A stretch of DNA of 64,000 bases from Chenopodium formosanum (GCA_024500155.1 CM044868.1:29547165-29611164); one strand, 5' to 3'. Shown: positions 22,140-34,459, counted from the first letter of the stretch. The notes: generated by a model not told the origin, from the letters alone. Numbers and translations are program-made.

Positions 22140-22774
22140 ATTTCCGTATAAATCCCTTTTCTTCCTCATTTTGCTGCTACTGCTCTTTTTTCTTTGAAGT
22201 TCTTTGCGAGAGTTAGAATTGCTCAATCTTGCTCGTTTCTCAACCAAATTCGCTCAAATTTGTTGCAAATCAAAGCTTTATTCATCTAGTTTCCTGATCT
22301 ATGTAATTTTTTTTCCAAACTCACTCGAATTTTGATGAATTTTGCACATGTTTGTTCACGAATTTCTTGAAAATTCGAAACTTATATTGCTTAATTTGCT
22401 TTGTTTATCAAATTTTATGCCATGAAATTGCTTGATTATGTTTGTATATTGCCTTGGGAGTATTTGGAGACTTGTTTGACTCAATTTGGTGAAGAAACGA
22501 ACAATTCACCATTGTTGAACCTCTTAAGGCCGGGAAAATAATGTGGCTCATTCTTTATGTTTTTGCTAGCAATTCTTTTCTAATTTGTCACAATAATTAT
22601 CATAGTATTTCAAGAAATTGTTTGGTTGCTTGAAAAGTGCCATATATGCTTGAATTGAAATTGTGCTCTGTTTTAGTACTACGTACTCTGTATTTTGCGA
22701 ACATAGTATCATGCGGCTAGGCGAACCTTAGATACTATAGAAACTTAATTTTTGTCAACTTTTCACAATGTAGT
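22140..22774 (+). promoter_or_regulatory. upstream region of the E4 PMD gene
   Basis: Corresponds to 57776-58400 of E3 (opposite strand). The block near 22675-22745, with TACTACGTACTCTG and CATAGTATCATGCGGCTAGG, is nearly identical to E3 57820-57880, suggesting a conserved promoter or 5' UTR. Sense is plus, opposite to E4's own transcript. Confidence 0.5.
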
Positions 22775-23754
22775 ATGGCTAGATAGCGAGGTTCGGGTTC
22801 ACGGTCCCGGGACACGCGACGGGAGCATGAGCCCGTTGAGGAGGACGCCGACCCGTCCACTTCTCTTAGTCCCTTCCCGGAGTGGGATGAGTGGACATTG
22901 TACTTTGCCCCCGACGAGGGTGCGTCGCAAGATTACTGTTGGTAGGACGCGCTACCACGGCTCGAGTAACGACACCCTGGCAAGCTGTACAAGACTTTCT
23001 TCAGCGTCGATGAGGGATTGCGACTTCTCTGGGAGTCTTGTGGGCTGACTGGCCTGTTTCAAGCCACGCAGGCAATGTACTCTTTTGACGGTAGTCACCG
23101 CGTGGTTCGTGCTCTGGTGGAGTTCTTCTGAGACACCACCAACACTTTTCACTTCCCTTAGGGTGAGATAATGGTCACTCCAGTTGACTTCAGTCTCATC
23201 TCGAGATTAGAGTTTAGTTCGACTACACTACCGTTCGACAACTCCATCAGCGTCTACTCTCCTGAGGTTGATGAGCTGCTAGGTCCGCTTGCTGTTCGGG
23301 CCCGTGTTGAGATGGAGCCATCACGATTCATCTCAAAGTGTATCCGGCGGTCTAATCTAGTGGCAGCTTTTGAGGACGATGCGACCACCCGAGAGCAGCG
23401 GGTGCGCATCTTTGCGCTTATTTTACTGTCAGGGACGTTTTCACCTGACAAGGGTAGTAGGGTGCTGCTTTACTACCTTCCTGATGTCCGCGATCTTTAG
23501 CAGATCGGGACTTATGACTGGGCCAGCTTGGCCTATGCTGACTTTCTACGCGCATTGCGAGACTCCTGTCGACACCGGTCTTGCACGGGAGACATCGCTC
23601 TTTTCGGCTTCTAGAGAGTCGTAGAGGTATACTTCGTATCTTACAAAATTAGCTTTAAGCTCTTGTTAGCACTTACTGATATCTTTTATCTTTTGTAGAT
23701 TTAGTTCTACGAGTACTTTCCTTCACTCGCGCCGGCGAGGCCGTCTCCACGCGA
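22775..23754 (+). pseudogene. E4 antisense PMD gene remnant (exon 1 and start of exon 2)
   Basis: Homologue of the six-exon gene at 55425-57775. Exon 1 is 22775-23626, with TAG at codon 4 and further stops. It includes a fragment with MVTPVDFSLISRLEFSSTTL and ATTREQRVRIFALILLSGTF, the plant-mobile-domain-like core. Donor GTATAC follows at 23627, and an acceptor TTTTGTAG ends at 23698; exon 2 starts there but after about 55 bases runs directly into the middle of the second antisense gene. Exons 2 (rest) to 6 are deleted. Confidence 0.75.
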
Positions 23755-24900
23755 GCAATTATATTAACTGTTTTGGAGCAAATTGAATCTGGAATAAATC
23801 CAATGTCATTAATTGTTGGAGAGACTATGCTTAGTCTTGATGAATTGAAGAGAAATCCAAAAGCACCTTTTCGGGGCTCTCCAATTTTATTACTGGTAGA
23901 AAAATAATATTTTTAATTACAGAAATCAAAAACATATTTTTGTATAGTAATATTAATTTATTTTCATTGAATTTTTTTTGCAGATATGGAGAGACTAGAA
24001 TTAGTTAGTCCTCCTGACAATATTGAAAAATATACTCCAAATTGCTTTGTGAGGCGAAAGAAACACTTCTCTAAGATGGGGCGCCATGAGGGGAATAAAG
24101 GAGAGACTAGAATTAATTAGTCCTCCTGACAATATTGAAAATTATACTCCAAATTGCTTTATGAGGCGAAAGAAACACTTCTCTAAGATGGGGCGCCATG
24201 AGGGGAATAAAGTCTTTGCCTCTTGCAACTTTGCTACCAAGTGGGTCATTCCTTGGTGGAAAATAGAGAAGATGCTTGGTGTCAACATGCAACCTTTCTG
24301 TTGTCTTCCAAGCTTAACCAAGATGAATTTTTAATATCCTTGCAGGGTAAAAACACCGTACGACCTACTTCAAACAATTCCTATGAATTCCCTGTTTCGT
24401 AAGAAGTAGAGAAATTTGACGTATATTGGAGCACTAGGCCTTTATGGGAAGTAATTACCCAAAAGGTTCCTCCTTCCTTGCCGAATGACGTGAAGAAATG
24501 GCTTCTTAAGAAGCCTTCAAAGGACATGAAGAAAAATCCAAATAAATCCAATGTGAAGAATCGTCTAGGTGACAAAGTGATTCCTGTTAAGGAACGCTTG
24601 GGTGAAAAGATTGAGTTCAAAACACCTGTGACGCCAAGAAAGAAAGACTCTACAAAGGATAAAGGGAAAAGAAAAGCTGACACTTTAGAGAAGAAAGTTT
24701 GGGTAGAAAAGAAACATGGAGTCCTAGCTAAGGGAGAAACCATTTACTCTAAAATTGAATGTAGGTCCTCTAAAGGATGCCTACTAGCTAAAGTCATGGA
24801 CGATGAAGAGGAGAAAACAAACAGAAGAAAGATTGAAGCATTCCTTAACTTCCAATTTATTAGACTTAGTTTTAAATTTAAAGTTAATTTGTTTTATTAA
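23755..24900 (+). pseudogene. E4 antisense DUF7745-like gene remnant (N-terminus deleted)
   Basis: Begins abruptly at TVLEQIES and continues PMSLIVGETMLSLDELKRNP, matching about residue 165 onward of the E3 gene at 53222-54730. An intron follows with donor GTAGAAAAAT at about 23896 and acceptor TTTTTTTTGCAG ending at 23983, the same position as in E3. Exon 2 carries a 112-bp tandem duplication (23989-24100 and 24101-24212) that shifts frame. The basic C-terminus (KKPSKDMKKNPNKSNVKNRL) then reads openly and, unlike E3, keeps Trp in VKKWLLKK. Confidence 0.72.
23989..24212. repeat. 112-bp tandem duplication in the E4 antisense gene
   Basis: Two adjacent copies beginning GAGAGACTAGAATTA, differing at a few bases. 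Not a multiple of three. E3 has one copy. Confidence 0.9.
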
Positions 24901-25099
24901 GCTTTCATTTAAATTCCATCAATAATGTAATTTTTATTTTATTTTATTAATGAAATTTCAGCCTTTTAATTAAATCAACTTTTTAAAATTTAATTTATTA
25001 AAGCAATGAAAACAAATTATTTAATTTTCCAGAAATTTTTTCGAGTACGAAAGTCGAAAATTTTCAAAAAAATACCGAAATTTGCCCAGGTACTCTCGG

Positions 25100-25215
25100 A
25101 AGAGCGGCGCCACAGTTTTGCGGCTGTCGCTGGACTTTGCCGTCTGTCGGCTGGCGACAGGCGCTGTCGCCTTGCGCTGCAATCTGTCGGCCGGTGACAG
25201 ACTTCTTTCGTTGAC
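25100..25215. repeat. dyad-word cluster, GTCGCC type (E4, after pol)
   Basis: Includes GGCGACAGGCGCTGTCGCC and CTGTCGGCTGGCGACAG. Lies between the 3' ends of pol and of the antisense gene. Confidence 0.78.
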
Positions 25216-25272
25216 GCTGATATTCTGTCGAATTTCTTTTATTTCTACGATGTAAGGTTTGCAAAAATTAAA

Positions 25273-25357
25273 GTGGCCGCACCCTATAAAGGGTTGCCTA
25301 CGTATCCTTTCCTAAGGAATCAGGCCAAACGTAGCTTTCTTGAGTATCCTACTCAAG
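25273..25357 (-). other. conserved post-pol hairpin block (E4)
   Basis: Directly after the pol stop (25361-25363). Hairpin one is CTTGAGTAGGATACTCAAG (25339-25357). Hairpin two (25273-25335) has the outer pair GCTACGT/ACGTAG and an inner pair around GATTCC/GGAT. Nearly identical in E3 and retained in E2. Confidence 0.6.
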
Positions 25358-25360
25358 TAA

Positions 25361-26757
25361 TTATGGGTAGTACTTTTTAAGTTGGTCAAGTTTGTCATGT
25401 TTGAGAACTCATTGCCATCCATGTCAGTTAGTTTTGCTGCACCTCCTGATAGGATGGTTTTGACAATGTAGGGTCCGGACCAATTAGGCCTAAATTTACC
25501 TCTTGGATCAAAAACATTATTCCTTAATGCTTTTAACACCAAGTCTCCTACTTTGATATTTCTCGTCTTGACCTTCTTTTTAAAATGTCTAGCCATACGG
25601 GTTTGATAGAATTGGGTATGATGTAGAGCTTCTAGTCGCTTTTCATCAAGTAGAATTAGCTCTTCATACCTTGCTCTAGTCCATTCGTCTTCATCGAGTT
25701 TACTTTCTAATGCAATGCGCAGAGATGGTATCTCTAACTCTACAAGTTATACGACATCCATTCCATAAATTAGGGAGAATAGCGTATTTCCTGTTGATGT
25801 GCAAATTGATGTGCGATAACCCCAAAGTGCGAAATGGAGTTTGTCAGGCCAATCCTTGTAATTTTATGTCATTTTCTCGATAATAGTCTTTAGATTTTTA
25901 TTAGCTGCCTCAAATGCTCCATTTGCTTGAGGTCTATAGGGGGAAGAATGGTGGTGTTGAATGCCATATTTTTGTAACAATTATTCACATTCATCTTGAA
26001 AGTGAGTTCCATTGTCACTTATCATTTCATGTGGGACTCCGTATCAACAAATGATATTCCTTTTGATAAAGAGTGCTACATGTTTTGTAGTGAGTTTAGC
26101 ATATGATTGTGCTTCAACCCACTTTGTGAAGTAATCAATTGCTATTAGGATATATTTGTGACCTCCTGTTCCTGGAGGGGTAATTTTACCAATAATATCA
26201 ATTCCTCATGTAGAGAATGGCCACGGTGAAGTATAAGTGTAAATTAGAGATGGAGGAACATGTTGTAAATTGACATAAATTTGGCATTTAGGGCATCTTT
26301 TTACATATTGATGACAATCCCTATTCATGGTAGTCCAATAGTACCCTTCTCGCATTATCTTTTGGACTAGCATTTTGCCATTAACATGGGTTCCAAAAAT
26401 GCCTTCGTGGACTATCCTCATGGCTCTTTGGGCATCCTTTTTCCTTACACATAAGAGAGCTCGACCCTTAAGTACCCTTTTATGTAACTCGTTGTCTATG
26501 AGTCCATATTGAGAAGCTAAGATTCTGAATGCTCGTTTTGCTCTTTTGTCAGCATGAGGAGGATATTCTCCTTTGGTGATGTAATTAAGTATGTCTGTAT
26601 ACCACGGTTCTTCTTCTTCTTCTTCTTCTTCTTCTTCTTGGACCACTTCATCATCTTCTATGGCTTGAATATAAGCCGGTATATGCCTTTTCTCTATGGT
26701 TAGAGGCATTTGCTCGATTTCTGTAGGCATCCTAACCATTATGGCTAGTCTTGCCAA
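25361..26757 (-). pseudogene. E4 integrase and end of second RNase H (broken)
   Basis: N-terminal zinc-binding part reads RIVHEGIFGTHVNGKMLVQ and CHQYVKRCPKC. The core follows with GIDIIG, ISDNGTHF and a Glu in NGAFEA, then the C-terminal part MARHFKKKVKTRNIKVGDLV and GKFRPNWSGPYIVKTILSGG. Catalytic residues are recognisable, but stops (one is TGG to TGA just before GIDIIG) and frame changes interrupt it. An acidic linker before the integrase is encoded by a TTC/GAA microsatellite (26613-26640), giving about ten Glu in a row. Confidence 0.82.
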
Positions 26758-27234
26758 AGCATCAACAAATTGGTTTTCCTCTCTAGGTAGATAAGTGTAT
26801 TATACCTTTTCTAACTGATTGGTGAGAGTTTCCAAATAAGTTTGGTAAGGGGCTAGGGTTTCACTCCTTACTTTCCATCTTTTAGAAACCTGATTGACGA
26901 TCAATGAAGAGTCTCCGAATATTCTTAATTTCTTTACTCCAAATGCAAAAGTTGTTTCAAGGCCTACCACGCATGCTTCGTATGCAGCTGCGTTGTTGGT
27001 AACGTCAAAATCTAGCTTTATAGAGATTGGAACGTGCTATTCTTTAGGTGATACTAATAATACTCCAGTGCCACATCCCTTTTGGTTTGAGGCTCCGTCA
27101 AAATATAAATTCCAAGTATCATCTTTTGTGACCATCAAGTCTTCGTATGGAAATTCATTGTCATGTATTGGCGTCGAATCTTCTATTGGGAAATCCGCTA
27201 GGAAATCCGAGACCACGGATCCTTTAATTGCCTT
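26758..27234 (-). pseudogene. E4 second RNase H (broken)
   Basis: Reads LYFDGASNQKGCGTGVLL, then KLDFDVTNNAAAYEACVVGL, the archaeal-type RNase H of Tat elements, lying between RNase H and integrase. Several stops. Confidence 0.75.
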
Positions 27235-28420
27235 TTAAGGCATGAATCTCACATCGAACTGGGCTAAATTGACTATCCACCTCAATATGCGCCCATTGAG
27301 TGTAGACTTCTCGAATAGATACTTAAGTGGATCCATCCGGGAAACTACAAAGACTGTATGCACGAGCATGTAATATCTTAGCTTGGTTGTGGCCCACACC
27401 AACGCGAGGTACAATTTGTCCAGTGGTGTATAGCGTACTTCATACTCAAGCATTTTTTTTGCATAGATAGTAGATTGCATTTTCTTTACCTTCTACTTCT
27501 TGTGCGAGCATAACTCCCATTGTCTCCTTAGTAACTATTAGGTATAACCTAAGAGGGATGCCTTGAAGTGTCGATGCTAATATGGGGGAATTTGCAAGAT
27601 AGGCTTTGATGTTTTCAAAGGCTTTTTGACACTCATCGTCCCATAATACTGGCATGTTCTTTTTGAGCTTCTTGAATATTTGTTCGCATATCGTTGTTAG
27701 TTTCGATATGAACTTACTTATATATTGCAACCGGCCAATAAACCCTCGAATTTGTTTCTCGATTTTGGGCGGTGGCATTGACATGATCGCCTTGATCTTT
27801 GTTGGGTCTATCTCTATTCCTCTAGAGCTTATGACATATCCCAAGAGCTTGCTTGAGGTGACTCCAAAAGCACACTTGGATGGATTCAACCTCATGTTGT
27901 ATTTTCTTAGCCTTTTGAAGAATTTTCTTAAGGCTACTTGATGTCTTGGGCGATCTTTTGATTTCACAATTATGTCACCTACATATACCTCAACCTCTTT
28001 ATGCATCATGTCATGGAGTAAGGCAATCGCTGCTTGTCGGTAAGTAGCACCCGCGTTTTTCAACCCGAATGTCATTACTGTGTAACAGTAAGTACCCCAT
28101 GGTGTTATAAATGTTGTTTTCTCCATGTCTTCTTCTTCCATGAGAATTTGATTGTATCCCGCGTATCCATCCATCAACGAGATAAATGCATGATTTGCTT
28201 TATTATCTACCAAAATATCAATGTGTGGTAAAGGGAATTCGTCCTTTGGACTTGCCTTATTTAAATCTCGATAGTCGACACACATTATTACCCTTCCATC
28301 CTTCTTCAAAACTGGGACCACGTTGGCTACCCATTCGGGGTATTTTGATGCCCTGATAAAACCTGCAGTTATTTGTTTTTGAACTTCTTCTTTTATTTTA
28401 AGAGCTATGTCGGGTTTCAT
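27235..28420 (-). pseudogene. E4 reverse transcriptase and RNase H (catalytic box mutated)
   Basis: RT is open for 324 codons: VNVVPVLKKDGRV-like entry, CVDYRDLNKASPKDEFPLPH, FGLKNAGATYRQA, and the active box at 27974-27985, which reads Y-V-G-D instead of Y-V-D-D. LNPSKCAFGVTSSKLLGYV follows. RNase H begins within the same frame and passes through a frame change near 27450-27480. The Asp-to-Gly change at a metal-binding residue predicts loss of polymerase activity even where the frame is intact. Confidence 0.88.
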
Positions 28421-30451
28421 TCAACGCAACTTTTGTTTTACAGGTTTCATTCCTAGAAATAGCAGTATAGTGTGTTGAGCTATTTCTCTATTAATACCTG
28501 GCATATCTTCATATGACCAAGCAAATACATCAATAAATTCTTTAAGTAGATTAAATAAGTCGGTTCTTTCTTGTTCATTCAGTGTTAATCTGATTTTAAC
28601 TTCTCTTTTAATGGTTGAATCATTTGAGATATCAACCGTCTCAGTATCCTCAATTATCTGTGTTTTCTTTTCTAGTGTTTCCATTGCTTTAATATTTTCT
28701 TTGTCATTTTCATTATTAGTTAAGCAATGCTCGTCATCTTGGGTTAATGAAAAATAAGAGGAGTAAGCAGAAGAAGACATATTATTGAACTCTGAAATCA
28801 TTACATTAAAAAGGGAAATGTCCTCAGGGACTTGATCACTAACTATCCTAGGAGTAGAAATAGAAGAGGTAGGGGGTGCTACAACTAAAGACTTGGGAGA
28901 CTCTACAGGAAAAGACTATCACTCTGACTCTGACTCTGATTCTGATGACTCTTCGAACATCGGTCCTTGCCCTGTTGTTATAGAGATTTTCCTTCCACTT
29001 GGAGTAGTCACCTTGACCGTCTTGCGCCACCCTTGTACTAATCCTTCCGCTGGAGTGACGAGCTTTGAAGGATCAAAGTTCTCACTCTGTAGGACCATTT
29101 GGATAAGTGAGGAGTTATCCTCTATATATTTCGACTCATCTTTTTCTCGCCCAAATAGTAATCCCATGACATTAAAGTCAAAGCATGGGGGTGCTTTCTC
29201 CTTGTGAATAGGAGTTGGGATCTCATCTAGAAAGTAGCAATCCAGAAAGATTTCGAACCCCGGTTTCCTTATGCCATTTACAACAAAGGTTTCGGGAAAT
29301 TCATAGCATGGATAGTTCTCTCCTTCTCTTATGAACTGTCCATTTGGAGTAAGAGGATACTGATCCATTGGGATTGCTTTCTTTTGGGTGCGAGCGTTCC
29401 TACGCGCCTTGACCTTTCCTGGGCTTGCTTAAGATCTTCCCGAGTCGGTTCAAAACTAAGTCCGGAAGTATCTAACTTAGGGAGGCCAGGTAATTCCAGT
29501 TGTTTTGCTATCTTCTTTTTCTTTCCTAAAGTCAATCTAGGAAAGTGCCCTTGTCTCTTGAGAATAGCATTCACTATCATATTGGAGTGGGGGTCATGAT
29601 AGAGAGGGGTCCTTTAATCATCCTCGATTAAGGAGACCTCTTCATTAAAGCCCCACAAGTCTTCATCATCCTCATCATGCTCCACGTTAATGATCGAATT
29701 TTTAACAGCTTTAATTCTCATTGGTGAAGCATCGATTGTGATGGGGATTCCTCCAACTATGGCTTATACCTGTTGGTGAAGAGATGAAGGGACGACCTTG
29801 AGGTCATGAAGCCAAGGGCGTCCCAACAATAAGTTAAATGAAGCTTTAATATATATCACTTGGAAGGTAGTGGCATGTTCTATTGCTCCCGCCGTTACAT
29901 TCATAGTAATTTTACCAAGAGCTTGGCGATGAGTATTGTTGTAGGATCTTATTCTTTGTGTTGACGGGATTAAGTCTTCATCCCTTATGCCTAACATCCT
30001 CGCAGTTCTGAGTGGACAGACATTAATTGCCAATCCATTGTCTACAAGGGTCATTGGGACATTCATTCTCTTGCAGACTACTGTGAGGTTTAGTGCCTTG
30101 TAATGCTTGTCACTTTCTGGAAGTAAATCTTTGTCAGAAAAGGTGATCAAGTTGATAGGGCAAGGAAGATCACTTGTAAGGAAGTTAGCCAAACCCTCAG
30201 GAGTGGTGTCGGAATCTATCCCTATCTTATCCAAGGAATTCATTAATACCAACCTATGTTCTCGAGACGTAGCTAGAAGTTTCCATACATTCATCTCGAC
30301 CTTGGTCTTTTTGAATTGCTTGACAATATCATTGTCTTCTATGATAGGGATGGGAATTTGTTGCATGGTAGGAATAGGTTGTGTAGAGACGGGAGGTTGC
30401 GTTCTCCCAGATCTTGTGAGGACGTCTATAGGTGAATCCTCTTCATCCTAA
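28421..30451 (-). pseudogene. E4 protease and linker to RT (broken)
   Basis: Contains MTLVDNGLAINVCPL near 30010-30060, the D-N-G active-site loop of Tat proteases (E3 has DNGS), then FNLLLGRPWLHDLKVVPSSL. A long variable linker carries a Ser-Glu repeat (SSESESESE) and the segment EFIDVFAWSYEDMPGI that precedes RT in this lineage. Frame changes lie near 29370-29400. Confidence 0.75.
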
Positions 30452-32311
30452 AAATCACCTATTGAATACGACACTGAAAGTGGAAGTTTTTCCATGTCTT
30501 TTAGGTAGACGTCTTCTTCATCGCTGTCCCAAACCCCGTTAATTCTTATGTCTTCTTCTTGTTGGATTTGAACTAGCTTCTTATCATCAATCATCTTCTG
30601 AATTAAATCTTTAAATTTAAAATATTTTTCAATGGTATGTCCCCCTGATTGATGGTATGGACAGAAGAACCTGCATGTCCTTTTTAGAGATTTAAATGGT
30701 CACGGTTCGAGAGGTTTGACCTTACCATTCTCGGAGAGCATTTTGAACATCTTAACATAAGTAGTCCCAATTGGAGTATAAAGTTTATTACTCTTCTTAG
30801 GTGTGTCAATTACTTGGAGAGGGAATGTTTTATTCTTCATGGGCGGAACTTTATCACATTTTTTCTAAAGTTCTTCCCCTTGTTTCTTTGCAAATTCAAT
30901 AACCTCACGTAGTAAGTCTATTCCCTCCCACATGGACCATATAAGCATTCGCACATCTCCCTTGGTTGCTGGTTCTGGAAAATCATCTATGGCATCGAAA
31001 AAGATTTCCTCCTCTTCTTCGATAGCATGAATTTCTTCAACAGGTTTAATGAGAGATGAGGGATCAACATCGTTTTCCTCATCAGAGATGGCCAAGGAAT
31101 GGGAGAGAGGTGCATTGTCGATGCTTGGCTTCTTACTGGCAGGAGGCAATGGTAGTTTGCTGTTATCAATTAAATCTTGGATAGCTTCCTTAAGCTGCCA
31201 ACAATTCTCAGTGAGATGGCCCCTACCTTGGTGATATTTGCAGTGTGCATTGGGGTTCCAATTAGCTTTCCTCTTTTCAACTGGTGAGTCCCAAAATGGT
31301 CCAATGGGAGTTATAAGACCTTTTGCATTCAGTCGGTCAAATGCGGTGTCATAACTCATACCAATAGGAGTAACGTTTCTCCTAAATGGTTTCTTTTGTC
31401 CTTGGTTGTTCAGCAAGGACTTCACTCAAATTAAAAGTACTAACATTATTTGAGTAGGTGGTTTTGGTAGAAGAAGGATTGTTGTTCTTCTCGCCTTTAT
31501 CGCCACTCTTGGAGTTACTGTTAGCAGCTTTTTGTTTAGTGAGGTCGTCTTCAATGTTAATCCCAATATCATAGACGACCTTGAAGGTGTGTAGATTGTT
31601 TTGATATTTTAGATGCTTGGAGTACTTTTCTTGAAGGTTCTTGATGAACAACCTCACAGATTCTTTTTCACTTGGTACTTCAATCATCCTAGCAGAGGTT
31701 TATCTCCATTTATTGAAGAAAGAAGTGAAACCTTCATTCTCTTTCTGTTTCAGTATTTCAAGTTCCCTATGATCAGTTTCAACTTGAGTATTACACTTAT
31801 ACCTATCAATGAAAGCATTTACTATTGATTCCCAAGTAGAGGTTTTCTCTTTGTCAAGGGAGAAGAACCATTGTTGGCCAACGGTTTCAAGAGATAAGGA
31901 AAATAAAGAAGGAAATACTTTTTTATCGATACCCTTAATACTCATTATTGTTTCAAAAGCTCTTAAATGAAAATAAGGGTTATCAATTGCCTTGAATTTT
32001 GAGATGTCGTTGGCATTGAACTTCTGCGGAAAAAGCTCCTTGTCCACCAAGACCCCTTGTGAACTAATGCCCTAAAACTTGTGGTCACTAGATAGCTTGC
32101 TCAAGCTTTCTTGCATGAGATCCATTTGTTGTTGCTTCATAGGATCATCAACTTGGAGGGTTAAGGTCTTTAACATTTCTATAACACCAGCCATTTGCTT
32201 CTTGAGTTCATTAACTTCTTCTTGACTTTCCATTATCTTCTTAGCTTTCCTTTTTTGAGAGATTGGTTTGTCAAAAAGTTGTACTTGAACGAAAAGGTTT
32301 TCTCTGATCAA
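30452..32311 (-). pseudogene. E4 gag with two zinc-knuckle modules (broken)
   Basis: Starts at ATG 32233-32231 (MESQEEVNELKKQM), though conserved in-frame sequence extends upstream. Capsid-like region: PYFHLRAFETIMSIKGIDKK, then QQWFFSLDKEKTSTWESI and HRELEILKQKENEGF. Module one reads TPIGMSYDTAFDRL with CKYHQGRGHLTENC. The other recognisable module, near 30600-30750, reads YTPIGTTYVKMFKML with CPYHQSGGHTIEK. The middle module of E3 is absent. Stops occur near 32072 and 31690, and a frame change near 31400. Confidence 0.82.
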
Positions 32312-32969
32312 ACGCCCTTCCTTTCTTGACCACGCGCTGTAAATTAAACCATTTTTGTTTTAATGTCTTGACTCAAATTGACTTTGACTTTATGGGTTTA
32401 TAAAGAAAAAGAAAAAAGCGAAAATAGGGTGTATATTTTTAGGAATAAAGTATAACGTTCAAACAAGTGGTTTAATTGGAGGATTAATATCCAACTTACC
32501 CCCTCTAAAAAAAATGACGGAAAATACGCGCATACAATACTCTCTTAGACATGGTTAAAGTTTATATACATATTAGTGTGTGCTTTAATTTGTGAGTGCA
32601 AGTGACATGATTTGACTCTTGTGTAAGACCATGGGACTTAGTGTCTAGACTCAAATAAGGACTTAAAAAAGGTACTGTTATTAACAAAATAATCGAACTG
32701 ATAAGCAAACTGTTTAATTAGACTCGTCGTGATGACTCGAGCAAAATGCTGAACTGTCGCCAAAGCAACAGGATTATCGCCGCACTCTGCAGTGCAGCGC
32801 CAGACGACAGAGTTGTCGCCAAGCGTTGTACAGTAGCGTGTGGTGCTGCAGCCCAAATCGTGCCGCCATTACTGGAGCGTTAATCTGGAACTGTTTTCAG
32901 TATTTTAATTCTACGGGACATGCCTAAAGTCGTACTAAGTCAAATTAATTAATTAATTTATTAATTAGG
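32312..32969 (-). other. E4 leader, gag-proximal part
   Basis: Untranslated leader interrupted by E3. Contains a possible splice acceptor TTTAATTTACAG at about 32335-32346 (minus) and a dyad cluster. Confidence 0.6.
32755..32870. repeat. dyad-word cluster, GTCGCC type (E4 leader, distal)
   Basis: CTGTCGCC, ATCGCC, GACGACAG and related half-words. With E3 removed it lies about 1.0-1.1 kb from the PBS. Confidence 0.65.
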
Positions 32970-33048
32970 TGTAGACACCCATTTGTGTCTCCCCAAAACC
33001 AAACCCAGTGATGAGTACCTTTCACGTCGAATCATAATCGAATGAAAC
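32970..33048 (+). mobile_element. E3 5' LTR, first 79 bases
   Basis: Matches the start of the 3' LTR at 59455. Its last five bases GAAAC (33044-33048) are the left TSD of E2. Confidence 0.92.
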
Positions 33049-33434
33049 TGTAGACACCTAAAAATGTCTCCCCAAAACCAAACCCGATGATAAATAACCT
33101 TTCACCGCCACTATTGGTCGGGTTTAGTATTTAATCCCGAGAGTGCTTAAAAAATCGTATTTTATTAAATTCTTATTTTTGAAAGGTCTGTGGATTAGTC
33201 TTGATGTTTGGAAAAAGCATAGTTTTAATTTTAGCCCAAGCTTGTTAATTAATTTTAGCCCAAACCTTTTTCTTTCATTATTTTATTATTTTTGGCCCAA
33301 ATATTTTATTTTATTATTTTAATTATTTTAGCCCGAATAATAAAAGTCAGAAAAAAGCCCGAAATTATCAATCGTCACTTAAAAAGCCGAAAGAAATTAG
33401 GGTTAAAAATGAATTTAGACGGAAAAATGGACTG

Positions 33435-33645
33435 GAACTGACCGTGTCACGGGAACTCTTCCCGTCTGACGGTGGGACTTCCCGTGACACGGGAGGTCTG
33501 CCGTGACACGGAAAGTTCCGTGTCCTTTCCGCGTAAACCCTTGACGCGTTTTTCGTTCCGTTTTCTGAAAATTTCCCACGTCACTCCAAAACTGACCGTG
33601 TCACGGGAACTTGTACCGTCTGACGGTACAGTCTGACCGTGTCAC
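33435..33645. repeat. dyad-word cluster, CCGTG type (E2 U3, 5' LTR)
   Basis: Alternating CCGTGTCACGG and CCGTCTGACGG words, ending about 60 bp upstream of the TATA box. Confidence 0.85.
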
Positions 33646-33707
33646 GGGATACTTTTTTAGGGTTTTTATCATTTTAGGGTTCCGTGTGCTCCCTCGGCAC
33701 ATTTCCC

Positions 33708-33715
33708 TATAAATA
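33708..33715 (+). promoter_or_regulatory. TATA box, E2 5' LTR
   Basis: TATAAATA; partner at 40956-40963. Confidence 0.65.
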
Positions 33716-34459
33716 CCCCCTCATTTCTTATGTACGGGGCAACCAGAATTCGATTGTTCTTATTTTTCTCTCTTCTATGCTCTTAACCTAAACACTAGCC
33801 TACCCTTTTCACTTCAAAATTCCTTCTTCAAGCACTCAAAGGAGTCCATATTTTACTCGAGGTTCTGTCCTTAAACCAAGGCGTGAAAGGTAGAATCGTT
33901 TGAGGGTTTGGCCCCAAAATCAACCTTATTTTATTTAATTTAATTTAGTTGTTGTTTTATTATTTCCTTGAAGTTACTAACTCGTTTATTATTTTGTAGT
34001 TGCAAACAAACAGATTCAAAGTAAGGATCATGCTCTTTTTGTTATAGTTATTTTTCTAACGATTTTTTATGTTGTTGGAATTATGACTAAATTGGTTTTT
34101 ATATTAATATTGATTCTATTATTTATTTTGATCACCATATTGCATGTTTAAAGGGAATATGTAATTGAAAATCACGCCTAATAAGATAATTTGGACAACC
34201 GGTTTAGGATCCTTTTTAATCTTGTTATTAATTGAAGTGATCACAAATATTTTAGAATTATATGTCGCATTAATATTCAACCAATTTAGCCTAATAATAG
34301 TTTGGAGCAAATTGAATTATTGTTTGTATGCCTTTGAGATCACAGAAATGCTTTTCAATATAAGAATCGAGTAGAGGCCAATACGGGCGAATGTGACTCC
34401 ATGACTCACTTCGTACCATCATCCCCGATCCTCCTTTCGTGGTTCCGAACCATATGGAG

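Larger units (their letters stand above)
19242..32969 (-). mobile_element. E4: Tat element, left portion (3' LTR to leader)
   Basis: Minus-strand Tat element. From left: 3' LTR (19242-21160), PPT, 3' untranslated repeats, two antisense gene remnants on the plus strand, pol, gag, and part of the leader up to 32969, where E3 is inserted (TSD TTAGG at 32965-32969 and 61446-61450). It resumes at 61446 with the rest of the leader, PBS and 5' LTR. Related to E3 throughout, but with numerous frameshifts, a mutated RT box and a large deletion in the antisense genes. Confidence 0.9.

Noticed and set aside
26613..26640. TTC microsatellite as a functional array
   Set aside because: It is the coding repeat for an acidic linker in E4 pol; E3 has the same linker in shorter, imperfect form.
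33435..33645. Dyad clusters as transcription terminators or RNA hairpins
   Set aside because: Word centres of 0-2 bases cannot form normal loops, and the position upstream of TATA means they are not in the transcript started there. Longer pairings between words remain possible.
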